A stretch of 64,000 bases of DNA from Lentzea sp. NBRC 102530 (GTDB lineage: Bacteria > Actinomycetota > Actinomycetes > Mycobacteriales > Pseudonocardiaceae): NCBI RefSeq assembly GCF_030269365.1, contig NZ_BSTF01000003.1, positions 620,001 through 684,000 of the forward strand, written 5' to 3'. Position 1 is the stretch's first letter, and each line of letters starts with the position of its first letter. Under the pieces are notes generated by a model. It was given only the letters and a program-made list of their open reading frames with translations, did no database searches and had not been told where the DNA came from. Made by a program: the position numbers and the translations under genes. This document shows positions 8,517 through 17,234 of the stretch, in pieces.

Positions 8517-9773
8517 GTGCGCGTCCTGGTCATCGGGTCTGGAGCCCGTGAGCATGCCCTTGTCCTCGCGTTGTCGCGCGACCCGCAACTGACTGCTTTG
8601 GCGTGCGCGCCGGGCAACGCAGGCATAGCCGGTCACGCCGAGATCTACGGCGTGGAGGTGTCCGACGCCGCGGCCGTGGCCGGCCTGGCGAAGGAGTGGA
8701 AGGCCGACCTCGTCGTCATCGGCCCCGAACAGCCACTGGTGGTCGGGGCCGCGGACGCGGTCCGCGCCCTCGGCATCCCGTGCTTCGGCCCGTCGAAGGC
8801 CGCCGCCTGCATCGAGGGGTCCAAGGCGTTCGCCAAGGACGTCATGAACGCGGCGGGCGTGCCCACGGCGCACAGCGAGGTCGTGGACAACCCGGCCCGC
8901 CTGGACGCCGCCCTCGGGCGCTTCGGACCGACCTGGGTCGTCAAGGACGACGGACTCGCCGCCGGCAAGGGCGTGGTCGTCACGTCCGACCTGGCCGCGG
9001 CCCGCGCGCACGCGATGACGTTGCTCGACGGCGGCCACCCGGTGCTGCTCGAGTCGTTCCTCGACGGCCCCGAGGTGTCGCTGTTCTGCGTCACCGACGG
9101 CGTGTCGGTGGTGCCGCTGATCCCGGCGCAGGACTTCAAGCGCGTGGGCGACGGCGACGCAGGCCCGAACACCGGCGGCATGGGTGCCTACGCGCCCCTG
9201 CCGTGGGCCCCTGAGGGCCTGGTGTCCGAGATCGTGACGCGGTGCGTGCAGCCCGTGGTCGACGAGCTGCGCGCCCGCGACACCCCGTTCGTCGGTCTGC
9301 TGTACGCCGGTCTGGCGCTGACGTCGTCCGGCGTGCAGGTGATCGAGTTCAACTGCCGCTTCGGCGACCCGGAGACCCAGTCGGTCCTCGCCCTGCTGAA
9401 GTCGCCGATCTCCGCTCTGTTCCTGGCCGCTGCCAACGGGTCGCTCGGTTCGTTGCCGGCTCTGGAATGGGAGAACGGCTACGCCGTGACGGTCGTGGTC
9501 GCGGCCGAGGGCTACCCGAACCGCCCGCGCACCGGCGACGTGATCACCGGCGCCGAGTCCGAGGGCGTCCTGCACGCGGGCACCCGCCGCCGCGAGGACG
9601 GCGCCGTGGTCTCCAACGGAGGCCGCGTCCTGTCCGTCGTGGGCACCGGCAAGTCGCTGGCGAAGGCCCGCGAGCGCGCCTACAAGCGCGTCGCGGACAT
9701 CCACCTCACCGGCTCGCACCACCGTTCGGACATCGCCCTGAAGGCAGTGGAAGGAAAGATCACCCTGCCGTGA
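8517..9773 (+). CDS. purD: Phosphoribosylamine-glycine ligase
   Basis: 418 aa ATP-grasp enzyme for step 2 of purine synthesis: 5-phosphoribosylamine + glycine + ATP gives GAR. It starts [15 protein letters not shown], the near-invariant PurD opening, and contains [33 protein letters not shown] (ATP-binding loop), NTGGMGAY and [12 protein letters not shown] (metal/substrate site). Length is standard (about 420 aa). It starts with GTG and no Shine-Dalgarno. Its TGA overlaps the GTG of the ADP-ribosylglycohydrolase gene, coupling the two. Confidence 0.97.
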   Translation: MRVLVIGSGAREHALVLALSRDPQLTALACAPGNAGIAGHAEIYGVEVSDAAAVAGLAKEWKADLVVIGPEQPLVVGAADAVRALGIPCFGPSKAAACIEGSKAFAKDVMNAAGVPTAHSEVVDNPARLDAALGRFGPTWVVKDDGLAAGKGVVVTSDLAAARAHAMTLLDGGHPVLLESFLDGPEVSLFCVTDGVSVVPLIPAQDFKRVGDGDAGPNTGGMGAYAPLPWAPEGLVSEIVTRCVQPVVDELRARDTPFVGLLYAGLALTSSGVQVIEFNCRFGDPETQSVLALLKSPISALFLAAANGSLGSLPALEWENGYAVTVVVAAEGYPNRPRTGDVITGAESEGVLHAGTRRREDGAVVSNGGRVLSVVGTGKSLAKARERAYKRVADIHLTGSHHRSDIALKAVEGKITLP

Positions 9774-10678
9774 GCCTCCTGGGTTGCGTGCTCGGTGGAG
9801 CCGCGGGAGACGGCCTCGGTGCGCCGATCGAGTTCACGTCGATCGACAACATCCGCCGCTCCCACGGCCCCGCCGGCGTGGTCGACCTCCCTTCGCTGGA
9901 GATCACCGACGACACCCAGATGGTGCTGTTCACCCTCGAAGGCCTGCTGCTGGCCCGTCAGCACGGCATCGACCCCCGTCTGACCGTGCGGGCGGCCTAC
10001 GCGCGCTGGCTGCACACGCAGGGCGGCCCGCCGGTCGCTGATGACGGCTGGCTGATGGCGGACCGGCGCCTGCACTCCCGCCGCGCCCCGGGCCACACCT
10101 GCATCACGGCCTTGAAGCACAACGAGAAGAACAACTCCAAGGGCTGCGGCGGCGTCATGCGCGCCGCCCCGGTCGCCGTCTGGTCCTCAGACGTCCGCGA
10201 GGTCTTCTCGCTGGCCGTCGACACCGCCCGGATGACCCACCACCACCCCAGCGGCTACCTGTCAGCCGGCACGCTGGCCGTGATCGTCCAGGCGCTCCTG
10301 GCCGGCGCGGACCTGCCGTCCGCGGTAGGCGTGGCGCGCGCCGAACTGGTCCGCTGGGACGGCCACGAGGAGCAGTCCTCGTTGCTGGACAAGGTGATGA
10401 CGCTCGGCCCGCTGACCCCGGAGGAGATCGAGTCCTCCCTGGGTGGCGGCTGGGTGGGCGAAGAGGCCCTGGCCATCGGCCTGCACGCCGCCCTCGTCGG
10501 TACCGACTTCGCCTCCGCCGTGCGCATCGCCGTCAACCACTCGGGCGACAGCGACTCGACGGGTTCGATCTGCGGCAACATCCTCGGAGCCCGCGACGGC
10601 GTGGACGCGATCCCGGCGCCCTGGCTGTCCGTCCTGGAACTGCGCGACGTGATGGAACGCCTGGTGCTCAGCTGGTGA
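9770..10678 (+). CDS. ADP-ribosylglycohydrolase family protein
   Basis: 302 aa DraG/ARH-type hydrolase expected to remove ADP-ribose from a protein or small molecule using two Mg2+ ions. The N-terminus [18 protein letters not shown], the metal ligands in EITDDTQM and the C-terminal [15 protein letters not shown] motif are all intact, so it should be active. GTG 9770 overlaps the purD stop (GTGA), although the reading frame itself is open much further upstream inside purD. Coupling with purD is suggestive because both deal with ribose-linked substrates, but the target is unknown. The 3' end overlaps the convergent AraC-type gene by 11 nt. Confidence 0.88.
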   Translation: MSLLGCVLGGAAGDGLGAPIEFTSIDNIRRSHGPAGVVDLPSLEITDDTQMVLFTLEGLLLARQHGIDPRLTVRAAYARWLHTQGGPPVADDGWLMADRRLHSRRAPGHTCITALKHNEKNNSKGCGGVMRAAPVAVWSSDVREVFSLAVDTARMTHHHPSGYLSAGTLAVIVQALLAGADLPSAVGVARAELVRWDGHEEQSSLLDKVMTLGPLTPEEIESSLGGGWVGEEALAIGLHAALVGTDFASAVRIAVNHSGDSDSTGSICGNILGARDGVDAIPAPWLSVLELRDVMERLVLSW

Positions 10679-11516
10679 CGGGAATCCACAACTCGGCTTT
10701 GGCCTGGTCCCCGTCGATCTGCGTGCGCAACATCTGCGGCCCCTCCGCGCTCTCGTAACTGTTGGACGGGAACCACTGCGTGTAGATGTCCCGCCACATG
10801 TACTGAATGGTCTCCGGATAGGGCCCCTCAGCGGTGAAGACCGCCCACGTGCCTTTCGCGACTTCGAGGGTCTCCATGTCCTCGGGCGCTGCCTGGCTCG
10901 TCACCACACCCTGGAAGTAGTCGAGCATCGAGCCCTCCTCGACACCTTCCTGGTTGAACGTGAGCGCCAGCATCCCCGCCGGTTCCCCGTCGCTGAGCGC
11001 CTTCATCCGTTCCAGCGTCGGCATCCCGATGCCCTTGACGAACTCCACGATCGCCGGGTTCATCCCCACGTGCACCAACGGCACCCGCGTCCCCCGCCCG
11101 ACAACCCGGAACGCGTCCTTCTCGACAACCCGGTACTCCATGCTCGTGCTCCCCTCGATGGTCAACCTGAACGTGAGGATCTGCTGCGACCGCAACGCCT
11201 TCTTGTCCTGACGAGCCTCCTGGGGCCCAACCCCGTGCATGGCCCTGAAGGCCCGCGCAAAAGCCTCGTTGGACCCGTAACCCCACCTGACGGCGATGTC
11301 CAACAACGACCCCTGTCCACTGAGGACCTCGCTGGCCGCCTTGGTGAGCTTCCGCCGCCGCACGTACTCGCTGATCGGAATCCCGGCCAGCGCACTGAAC
11401 ATGCGCCGGAAGTGGTACTCGCTGGTGCCCGCGATCCGCGCGAGCACCCGGACGTCGACCTCGCCTTCGAGGTCGTCCTCGATGCGGGCCATGGCCTCGT
11501 TGAGTCGCTCCAACAC
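10668..11516 (-). CDS. AraC-family regulator with GyrI-like effector domain
   Basis: 282 aa cytoplasmic transcription factor. Residues 1-105 are an AraC/XylS DNA-binding domain with two helix-turn-helix units (LARIAGTSEYHFRRMFSA and LLDIAVRWGYGSNEAFARAF). Residues about 125-282 are a GyrI-like/Rob-type small-molecule domain, with the ending YPETIQYMWRDIYTQWFPSNSYE typical of that fold. Such proteins sense hydrophobic or cationic compounds and activate stress or efflux genes. No target is adjacent. Start is GTG 11516 with no Shine-Dalgarno and a good -10 box 7 nt upstream. Convergent with the ADP-ribosylglycohydrolase. Confidence 0.87.
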   Translation of the reverse strand: MLERLNEAMARIEDDLEGEVDVRVLARIAGTSEYHFRRMFSALAGIPISEYVRRRKLTKAASEVLSGQGSLLDIAVRWGYGSNEAFARAFRAMHGVGPQEARQDKKALRSQQILTFRLTIEGSTSMEYRVVEKDAFRVVGRGTRVPLVHVGMNPAIVEFVKGIGMPTLERMKALSDGEPAGMLALTFNQEGVEEGSMLDYFQGVVTSQAAPEDMETLEVAKGTWAVFTAEGPYPETIQYMWRDIYTQWFPSNSYESAEGPQMLRTQIDGDQAKAELWIPVTS

Positions 11517-11523
11517 GTGGTCA

Positions 11524-11529
11524 ACGCTA
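11524..11529 (-). promoter_or_regulatory. -10 box TAGCGT, leaderless start of AraC-type gene
   Basis: On the minus strand TAGCGT is followed by 7 nt and then GTG at 11516. This fits TANNNT spacing for a leaderless transcript and supports that start codon. Confidence 0.45.
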
Positions 11530-12142
11530 TGGGCTCAGGTCGCCGCACACCCGACAACCTGTGCCCTATCCGATCGCCTTCCGCACCTCGTCCGCGAGGC
11601 GGAGTTCGGGTCGCAGTCGGGTTCGTTGATCGGGGGCATCGTGGCGTACCGGCGGATGGGCAGGTCCGTCTTGAGGCCGTTCCCGCGACCGCGGCGGTGC
11701 GACTCGGGCGTCGACCGCCTGGCACACCGTGATGGCTTCCTTCACCCTTCACCCTTCACCACGGCCTACGGCGCAGGCTCGAGCGTGCAAGCATCGATCA
11801 AGGCCACATCCGCGATGATCAATCAAACCCGCCGTTTCTCAGGGCGCCTGAAATAGCGGCACGGTATGCGGCGGGAACGGATGAGGCTGCTGATGCCAAT
11901 GGTGCGGCCGACAGGGCTGTTGCGGGCCGTTCACGTGTTCCCCCAGGCAGTCGAGCGCGTTCGTCCTCTCCCGGCTGCCGAACGTGCCGGAATCGGCGCG
12001 GTGCGCCACCAGGAACGACACTGAGCGTGAGGTGGAACCGACGGCGGGTGGTCTTCGTCCAACCACAGGTACGTCTTACGCAGGCGTTGGTAACCTGCGA
12101 AGCGGGACCGAACCGTTACCGACCGTACGGGGGTATGACGTC
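11530..12142. other. 613-nt region without a convincing gene
   Basis: No frame here shows normal codon bias or a recognisable protein. Three tandem copies of the 7-mer CTTCACC lie at 11740-11760. A slightly AT-richer patch follows (11790-11850). GGTAAC (12089-12094) and GTTACC (12115-12120) form an inverted repeat upstream of the PE-like gene and may be part of its control region. The stretch may hold gene relics, but I cannot identify any. Confidence 0.5.
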
Positions 12143-12604
12143 GTGACACAGGAGAACGCGGGGGCGGGTGCCGTTCTCGGTGCCGCTTCGGCAGTGACGG
12201 GCGGCATGGCGGGTGTGGCGTTCGGCGCCCTGAAGGCCGCCGACGCGGTCATGGACCGCGTCACGCAGGGCTTCGGGGGTGGCGGGGGGACCCAGAAGTT
12301 CCACGTCGAGAAGGACACCGTCCTCCAAGCGGGCAAAGTCGTCCACGAACAGTGGATACTCCTCAGCAAGGCGTACGACCGCTGCGCCGGCAAATTGCGC
12401 ATCGTCACGACTGACGGAAAGGTGACGTCCGACGTCGTCACCGCTTGGAACGATCGGCTGGTGTTCAACCCCGATTCCTATGCCAAGCGAATCCGGGCCT
12501 ACATGACCGTTCTTGAGAGCCTTTCCGACCAGTTGAAGGCGTCGGCCGAGCAGTACGGGCTCAGCGAGGACGACATCAAGGCGACGTTCAAGCCGAAAGC
12601 GTGA
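12143..12604 (+). CDS. PE-like/helical ESX-associated protein (locus A)
   Basis: 153 aa protein of unknown function. GTG 12143 follows GGGGG by 9 nt. Residues about 1-40 are an Ala/Gly-rich segment; residues 48-150 are predicted helical, with KFHVEKDTVLQAGKVVHEQW near 51 and ending SLSDQLKASAEQYGLSEDDIK. The helical part aligns by eye with the protein at 48244 (same order of a K-x-x-V-D/E opening, a T/S-S-D/E middle and a Leu-rich last helix before EQY). Both occur in cassettes with PPE-like, EspG-like and DUF3558 genes, so it may play the PE-like partner role. It overlaps the next gene by GTGA. Confidence 0.6.
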   Translation: MTQENAGAGAVLGAASAVTGGMAGVAFGALKAADAVMDRVTQGFGGGGGTQKFHVEKDTVLQAGKVVHEQWILLSKAYDRCAGKLRIVTTDGKVTSDVVTAWNDRLVFNPDSYAKRIRAYMTVLESLSDQLKASAEQYGLSEDDIKATFKPKA

Positions 12605-13197
12605 AGATGCAGATTTCCAAGCTCGCTGCCGTCGCGGTTTTCGTGGCGGCTCTGTCGGCCTGCAGCACCGGCGGGGAAAAGGGAAACCCCACTCCCGCGC
12701 CGCAGACCGGCAGTTCCACCGGCAACGACTCGGGGGGCAAGTTGCCCGAGCGTCCGGGCAGCCTCCCGGTGAGTTCGGTCGACCCCTGCAAGCTGCTGAC
12801 CGCCGATCAGATGAAACAGATCGACACGCTCGACAGCAGGCCGGAGAACCTGAAGCTCGTGGAAGGCGCTGATTCGCCCGTCTGCCACTACTCCAACGCC
12901 GGTCGGTTCACCTACACCATCGGCGCCGTGGCGCACAAAGGCGTCGATTACTGGCTTTCGGGTGGTGGAAACGTTACGACTACCGCCACCAAGGTCGGTG
13001 ACTACGGTGCGGTGAAGATCGAGCTCACTGGTGGTAGCGGATTCGACTGCTCTTACGCGGTCGACGTCGCTGATGGTCAGCAGCTGATGGTCAGTTACAT
13101 CCCCAAGACGACTGACGAAAACGATCAGGCGGTGCTGTGCGGCAAAGCTGAGAAGGCCGCTGGTCTGGCGCTCGCGACGCTCAAGACATTGAAGTGA
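12601..13197 (+). CDS. DUF3558 lipoprotein (locus A)
   Basis: 198 aa secreted lipoprotein. The signal sequence ends at lipobox LSAC, followed by a Ser/Thr/Pro-rich linker. The domain starts with DPCKLLTADQ, the hallmark of DUF3558, and keeps Cys residues in SPVCHYSNAG, DCSYAVD and VLCGKAEKA, likely disulfides. The start may be GTG 12601 (overlapping the upstream stop) or ATG 12607. DUF3558 proteins are common beside ESX substrate genes in Pseudonocardiaceae but have no known biochemical role. A paralogue is at 47527, beside the second cassette. Confidence 0.82.
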   Translation: MKMQISKLAAVAVFVAALSACSTGGEKGNPTPAPQTGSSTGNDSGGKLPERPGSLPVSSVDPCKLLTADQMKQIDTLDSRPENLKLVEGADSPVCHYSNAGRFTYTIGAVAHKGVDYWLSGGGNVTTTATKVGDYGAVKIELTGGSGFDCSYAVDVADGQQLMVSYIPKTTDENDQAVLCGKAEKAAGLALATLKTLK

Positions 13198-13206
13198 GGG
13201 GGAGCC

Positions 13207-14499
13207 ATGTCGGGATATCGGCAGCTCACTGACTGGAACTTCGACGGTTGGTCCAACGAGGATCTCGCGAACGAGGTCCAGAAGCTCTCGGGCACCACGG
13301 CGGCCACCCAGTTCGGCGAAGCCTCCGCCGCGCTGCGCGACCTCGCGAACACCCTGGAGTCAGTCGACCAGACGATCCGGGACCAGCTCAAGGTCCTCAA
13401 GATCGACTGGGGTGGCGCCACCGCAGAGAAGAGCCACACCAAGACGGACGTGGTCGCCGCGGGGTTGGACGACAGCAGCCAGGCGTCCAACGAGAGCTCC
13501 AAGGCGATGACGCAGCAGGGCGAGAGCACCAGCCAGGCCCGCTACAGCACGCCTCCGTCCCAAGACCTGCGCGGTGACACGGAGCAGAACTTCGGCGACA
13601 AGGTCGGCGGTTTCTTCGGCATCGAGACCGACCACGCCAAGGAGGTCGCGGCCACCAACGCGGCCCGCCAGCAGGCCATCGACAGCCTCAACGGCTACGT
13701 GAACGGCAGCCAGAACTCGCTCAACGGGTTCCGCGCGCCGAACACCCCGCCGGACATCGTCGTCGCCAGCGGCGCCGTCTCCACCTCGGTCGGCCCCGCC
13801 GTCACCCCCGGCACCGGCGCCACACCCGGCATCACCGGCGGCCCCGGCTACACGGGCAGCCCCGGTGGCACGCCCGGCTTCACCGGCACGCCGGGCACCT
13901 CGATCCCGAACATCCCCGGCAACTCCACCGGCGTCATGCCCGGCACAGGCCCCGGCACCCCCATCGCGGCGGGCCCTGGCCTGCCCAAGCCGATCGGCAC
14001 CCCGCCCATCGGTCTCGCCGCCGCTGCCACCGGCGCGGCCGCACTCGCCGGTGGAGCGACGGGGGCGCGCGGCGCCCAGGTCGTCGGCGGTGGACGTGGT
14101 CCGAGCCAGGCGCCCAAGACGCCCATCGCGCCCACCGGTCCGAAGGGGGCGCCCAGCACCATCGGCGCGGGTGCCAAGGGTGGGCCCGGCGGTGGAGGTG
14201 CCGGTGGCGCGGGCGGTACCGGTGTCGCGGGCAAGGGGCCCGGTGGCGCGATGACCCCTGGCGGTGCCAGTGGTGTCGGGCCCGAGGCGAACCGTGCCGG
14301 TGCTGCTGCGGCCGGCAAGGGTGGCGTCGGTGGCAAGGGCGCCGGATCGCTCATGTCGCCCGCTGCCAGCGCGGCCAAGGGTGAGGGCGAGGAGGATGGC
14401 GAGCACGTGCGCAAGTACGGCGTCGACTCCGACGAGATGTTCGGTGATGACCGCATGGTGGTTCAGTCCGTCATCGGCGAAGACCCGAAGGACAAGTAG
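13207..14499 (+). CDS. PPE-like ESX substrate with Pro/Gly-rich tail (locus A)
   Basis: 430 aa protein. Residues 1-180 are helical and resemble the PPE/WXG100 superfamily: WNFDGWSNEDLANEVQKLSG followed by a helix with LANTLESVDQTIRDQ and LKIDWGGATAEK, where the W-G-G turn mimics WXG. Residues about 180-385 are low-complexity Gly/Pro/Ala repeats. The last 35 residues are charged and end with DSDEMFGDDRMVVQSVIGE, nearly matching the tail of the PPE-like protein at 48632. GGGGGAG precedes the ATG. Predicted to be exported by an ESX system with the EspG-like chaperone encoded next. It does not have a canonical PPE motif. Confidence 0.72.
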   Translation: MSGYRQLTDWNFDGWSNEDLANEVQKLSGTTAATQFGEASAALRDLANTLESVDQTIRDQLKVLKIDWGGATAEKSHTKTDVVAAGLDDSSQASNESSKAMTQQGESTSQARYSTPPSQDLRGDTEQNFGDKVGGFFGIETDHAKEVAATNAARQQAIDSLNGYVNGSQNSLNGFRAPNTPPDIVVASGAVSTSVGPAVTPGTGATPGITGGPGYTGSPGGTPGFTGTPGTSIPNIPGNSTGVMPGTGPGTPIAAGPGLPKPIGTPPIGLAAAATGAAALAGGATGARGAQVVGGGRGPSQAPKTPIAPTGPKGAPSTIGAGAKGGPGGGGAGGAGGTGVAGKGPGGAMTPGGASGVGPEANRAGAAAAGKGGVGGKGAGSLMSPAASAAKGEGEEDGEHVRKYGVDSDEMFGDDRMVVQSVIGEDPKDK

Positions 14500-14505
14500 A
14501 TCCCT

Positions 14506-15261
14506 TTGAGCTCACCAGGTTCTGTGGTTCTGTCCACAGTGGAGTTCGCCGTGGTCTGGGAGGCGCAACGCCTCCCGGCCGCGCACGTCGCGCTGGACAC
14601 GCGGATCCCCTCCATCACCCACACCGAGAAGGCCGAGGTGGTGAAGCGGGCCTGGGAGTCACTCGAGGCGCGCGGCCTCGCCCGCAACGGGCGGGTCGTG
14701 CCGGAGCTCGCGGACGGGTTCGCCCTGCTGGCCAACCACCAGGTGGCCATCGACCTGTGGATCTGGGCCGACCGGCAGATCAGCGGACTCGCCGCGGCGA
14801 TCGGCGACGAGGCGATCCTCGCCGTGCAGGACCGCGACGAGATGTGGTTGATCGAGGCACGCGGCACGGCACTCGCCGAGGCCGCGGTGTCGGTCGCCGG
14901 TGAGATGCCCGCCGGGTTCGGGCGGTCGATCAGCATGCCGTACGACGAGCTGGTCTCCGCTGCCAAGAACGTCGGGCTGGACGCACAACGCATGATCACC
15001 TCGTTGGAGCGGCAGGGAATGCGGCTCGGCGACGCTCAGGAGCTCGCCGGCATGCTCGACGGCATCTCGACGCGCGGGCAGTTCGGCGTGCAGCGCAACG
15101 GACACCGCGCCGCACGCGTCGTTTCGTTCCACGACACGCACAACGGGCGGTACCTGCGCCAGCTCAAGCCGAGCAGCGACGGCCGTCAGTGGTGCACGAT
15201 CACGCCCGTCGACAACCACCGGCTCGCCGGGTCGATCTGGGAACTCCTGCAAGAAGTCTGA
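14506..15261 (+). CDS. EspG-like ESX secretion chaperone (locus A)
   Basis: 251 aa cytoplasmic protein of the EspG family, which in mycobacteria binds PE-PPE dimers and keeps them soluble for export. The start VVLSTVEFAVVWEA and the C-terminal pattern RVVSFHDTHNGRYLRQLK...WCTITPVDNHRLAGSIWELL match the family and the paralogue at 49903. TTG 14506 is chosen as start, 6 nt after the PPE-like stop; GTG 14524 is an alternative and no strong ribosome-binding site decides between them. It closes the first ESX substrate operon and is followed by a strong hairpin. Confidence 0.8.
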   Translation: MSSPGSVVLSTVEFAVVWEAQRLPAAHVALDTRIPSITHTEKAEVVKRAWESLEARGLARNGRVVPELADGFALLANHQVAIDLWIWADRQISGLAAAIGDEAILAVQDRDEMWLIEARGTALAEAAVSVAGEMPAGFGRSISMPYDELVSAAKNVGLDAQRMITSLERQGMRLGDAQELAGMLDGISTRGQFGVQRNGHRAARVVSFHDTHNGRYLRQLKPSSDGRQWCTITPVDNHRLAGSIWELLQEV

Positions 15262-15277
15262 TCACGGAACCCCCGTT

Positions 15278-15311
15278 GATGCCCGCCCGTCGAACTCGAC
15301 GGGCGGGCATC
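15278..15311 (+). terminator. Perfect 16-bp hairpin after EspG-like gene
   Basis: Arms 15278-15293 and 15296-15311 are exact reverse complements (GATGCCCGCCCGTCGA) around a 2-nt centre. It lies 17 nt after the EspG-like stop and before the next promoter region. No U-run follows, as is usual in actinobacteria. Confidence 0.7.
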
Positions 15312-15394
15312 GTCGTTCGAAAGAGCGAATCGCCGCACCGCCCGGCGCAATTCGTTCTAAGGTCAGCGAGCAGACGTTGAGGGGGTAGGCGCGC

Positions 15395-15700
15395 GTGGCT
15401 GCGACGAAGTTCAACACGGAAGCCATGGAACAGTGCCGAACGACCGTGAGCAGTCAGGCCGGGCAATTCGGCGCGATCGGTGACGGCTTTTCCGGCCAGT
15501 ACGGCAATCCGGACATTTTCGGGAAACTCGGCTCTTCCGGTGCGATCTCGGGCGCGGTGTCCGCATTGGACCAAGCGGGCGCCCAGGAGTTCGAAGCGGC
15601 CGAGAAGGTGCTGCGCAAGGTGGAAAGCGCACTCGACGCGATCCAGACCAACGTGGACGACGTCGAGGAAGTCAACAAGAACTCCATGAGGGCGGTGTAG
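15395..15700 (+). CDS. Small WXG100/EspC-like helical protein
   Basis: 101 aa all-helical protein of WXG100 size. GAGGGGG at 15380-15386 is 8 nt before GTG 15395. It has two helices split by a Gly-rich turn (GQYGNPDIFGKLGSSG) but no W-x-G; the last helix ends EKVLRKVESALDAIQTNVDDVEEVNK. It is 2 nt upstream of a WXG100-transglycosylase fusion, so it is most likely the dimer partner or co-secreted adaptor of that protein. Closest known type is the EspC-like/type VII secretion target group; I cannot assign it more exactly. Confidence 0.65.
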   Translation: MAATKFNTEAMEQCRTTVSSQAGQFGAIGDGFSGQYGNPDIFGKLGSSGAISGAVSALDQAGAQEFEAAEKVLRKVESALDAIQTNVDDVEEVNKNSMRAV

Positions 15701-15702
15701 CC

Positions 15703-16869
15703 GTGAGTGCGATGGACGAAGTCGCGGCGCTGCCTGGCGGCGCGGAACTGGCCGCGCTCGCCGACAAGGTCGAGACCGCCCAGCCCCAGGCCGTCCGCGA
15801 CATCGCGACCCGCTGGAAGCAGGCCGCCGGCAAGTGCGGCGACCAGACAGGCGTCCTGCAACGCTCCGTCGCGCAGCTCGACGGGGGCTGGGAAGGCAAG
15901 TCCGCCGACGGCTTCGTCGCCTACATGGGCAACGTCACCAAGTGCGGCACCTCGATGGCCGAAGCGCTCACCAACGCCGCGACCGACCTGGAGGCGGCCG
16001 CGAGCGCACTGGAAACCGCCAAGACGTCGATGAGCCGCATCTGCGAGAACCTCCTGAGCCGAGCCCGCCAGACCCGTCGGCAACTCCGCGGCCAGCCCCA
16101 GGAGGACGTCGACAGCGTCATCCGCAGCTACGTCGCCGAGGCCCTCAGCGACGCCAACCCGGTCATCTCCCAGGCGGAAACCGCCGTCAACGCCGCAGCC
16201 GGCACCCTGAAGGGCCGCCCCGCAGCCCTGACCCCGAAGTTCTCGACCCTGGCGGACCCGAACACCCAGTCGTTCGTCCCGGCCCCCGGCAAGCCCGTCG
16301 ACTGGGCCCCGACCGCCCCGCCCGACGACTCGACCAAGGCGTCCTCCACCGCCACCTCGACCCCGCCGGCGCCCGCGCCTTCGGGCAACGGCGGCGGTGG
16401 AGGTGGTGGCGCTTCCGGTGGTGGTGGAGGCGGCGGTGGTGGAGGCGGCGAGGGCGGTGGCATGGGCGGCCTCGGCGCCAGCGGCGGCCCGCCCTCGGGC
16501 AGCCCGCCTCCGGGCAACGTGGAGGAGTGGATCCGCGAGGCCATCAAAATCCTCCAGGCCAATGGCATCCCGGTCACCGAAGAGAACATCGACGAGATCT
16601 GGAAGATCATCGAGAAGGAGTCGAGCGGCAACCCGCACGCCATCAACCTCTGGGATTCCAACGCCCAGGCGGGCACACCTTCCAAGGGCCTGATGCAGTG
16701 CATCGACTCGACCTTCAACGCCCACAAGCTGCCCGGCCACGACGACATCTGGAATCCGGTCGACAACATCATCGCCGGCGTCCGCTACACCTTCTCGCGC
16801 TACGGAGGCTTCGAAGGCCACCCAGGCCTGAAGGCAATGGCCCAGGGCGGCGGCTACCAAGGGTATTAA
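15703..16869 (+). CDS. WXG100-type protein fused to lytic transglycosylase domain
   Basis: 388 aa. Residues 1-130 form a WXG100-like helical hairpin with QLDGGWEGKSADGF, where GGWEG is the WXG turn. Residues 150-265 are a Pro/Ser/Gly linker with a long Gly tract. Residues 270-388 are an SLT-like muramidase domain: the catalytic Glu lies in EKESSGNPHAINLWDSNA, followed by SKGLMQCIDSTFNAH and the NIIAGVRYTFSRYGG motif. Predicted to be exported by an ESX machine and to cut peptidoglycan, either for wall remodelling or against rival cells. GTG start 2 nt after the upstream gene. A terminator hairpin follows. Confidence 0.8.
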   Translation: MSAMDEVAALPGGAELAALADKVETAQPQAVRDIATRWKQAAGKCGDQTGVLQRSVAQLDGGWEGKSADGFVAYMGNVTKCGTSMAEALTNAATDLEAAASALETAKTSMSRICENLLSRARQTRRQLRGQPQEDVDSVIRSYVAEALSDANPVISQAETAVNAAAGTLKGRPAALTPKFSTLADPNTQSFVPAPGKPVDWAPTAPPDDSTKASSTATSTPPAPAPSGNGGGGGGGASGGGGGGGGGGGEGGGMGGLGASGGPPSGSPPPGNVEEWIREAIKILQANGIPVTEENIDEIWKIIEKESSGNPHAINLWDSNAQAGTPSKGLMQCIDSTFNAHKLPGHDDIWNPVDNIIAGVRYTFSRYGGFEGHPGLKAMAQGGGYQGY

Positions 16870-16897
16870 CGCCCACGATCGGGTGAGCTTTGTCCTG

Positions 16898-16946
16898 AAC
16901 CCGGCCCTTCTCCGTCAGATATGTCGTGACGGAAAAGGGCCGGGTT
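16898..16946 (+). terminator. Long imperfect hairpin with T-rich end
   Basis: Arms 16898-16917 and 16927-16946 pair over 20 positions with a single mismatch, around a 9-nt loop, and TT follows after the stem. It starts 28 nt after the transglycosylase gene and should terminate that operon. Confidence 0.75.
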
Positions 16947-17222
16947 TTGGTTGTCCACACCCACATGGGTAGTGAATGTCCCAAAACACTGTTCTCGTTC
17001 CTCCCGCTATACGGAAGCGCGGGGGGCGGACCGGAGGGTGCCGGGCGGACGGAGGGGCGACGGGCGGACGGAGAGGGCAACGGCAGGGGACCGGGTGAGA
17101 GCGACGGCAGGGGCCGGGTGAGGCTGGTGAGGGAGGCGCTGGCGGTCGGCAGGCCGGCAGGTGGTGGGTGGCAAGGGGTAGGACGGTTCGCGTGGGCTGG
17201 GCCTGCGTGGTGGGTGGGGAGT
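16947..17222. other. Non-coding stretch with purine-rich direct repeats
   Basis: No gene seen. From 17018 to about 17190 the + strand is strongly purine-rich (mostly G and GA). CGGGCGGACGGAG occurs twice (17042-17054, 17061-17073). A second imperfect pair, CGGCAGGGGaCCGGGTGAG, lies at 17081-17099 and 17105-17122. Several runs of three or more G with short spacers could form quadruplex-like structures. The aminotransferase promoter follows directly. Confidence 0.55.
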
Positions 17223-17228
17223 TAGCCT
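17223..17228 (+). promoter_or_regulatory. -10 box TAGCCT, leaderless aminotransferase
   Basis: TAGCCT followed by 6 nt and ATG 17235 fits a leaderless TANNNT promoter; no ribosome-binding site is present at a normal distance. Confidence 0.5.
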
Positions 17229-17234
17229 GGCGGC

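Noticed and set aside
11839..12066. 75 aa minus-strand frame ending in a His/Pro-rich stretch
   Set aside because: No ribosome-binding site, no relatives recognised, odd composition; treated as part of a non-coding region.
11984..12142. N-terminal extension of the PE-like protein from ATG 11984
   Set aside because: The extension is low in codon bias and crosses an inverted repeat likely to be regulatory; GTG 12143 with GGGGG upstream fits better.
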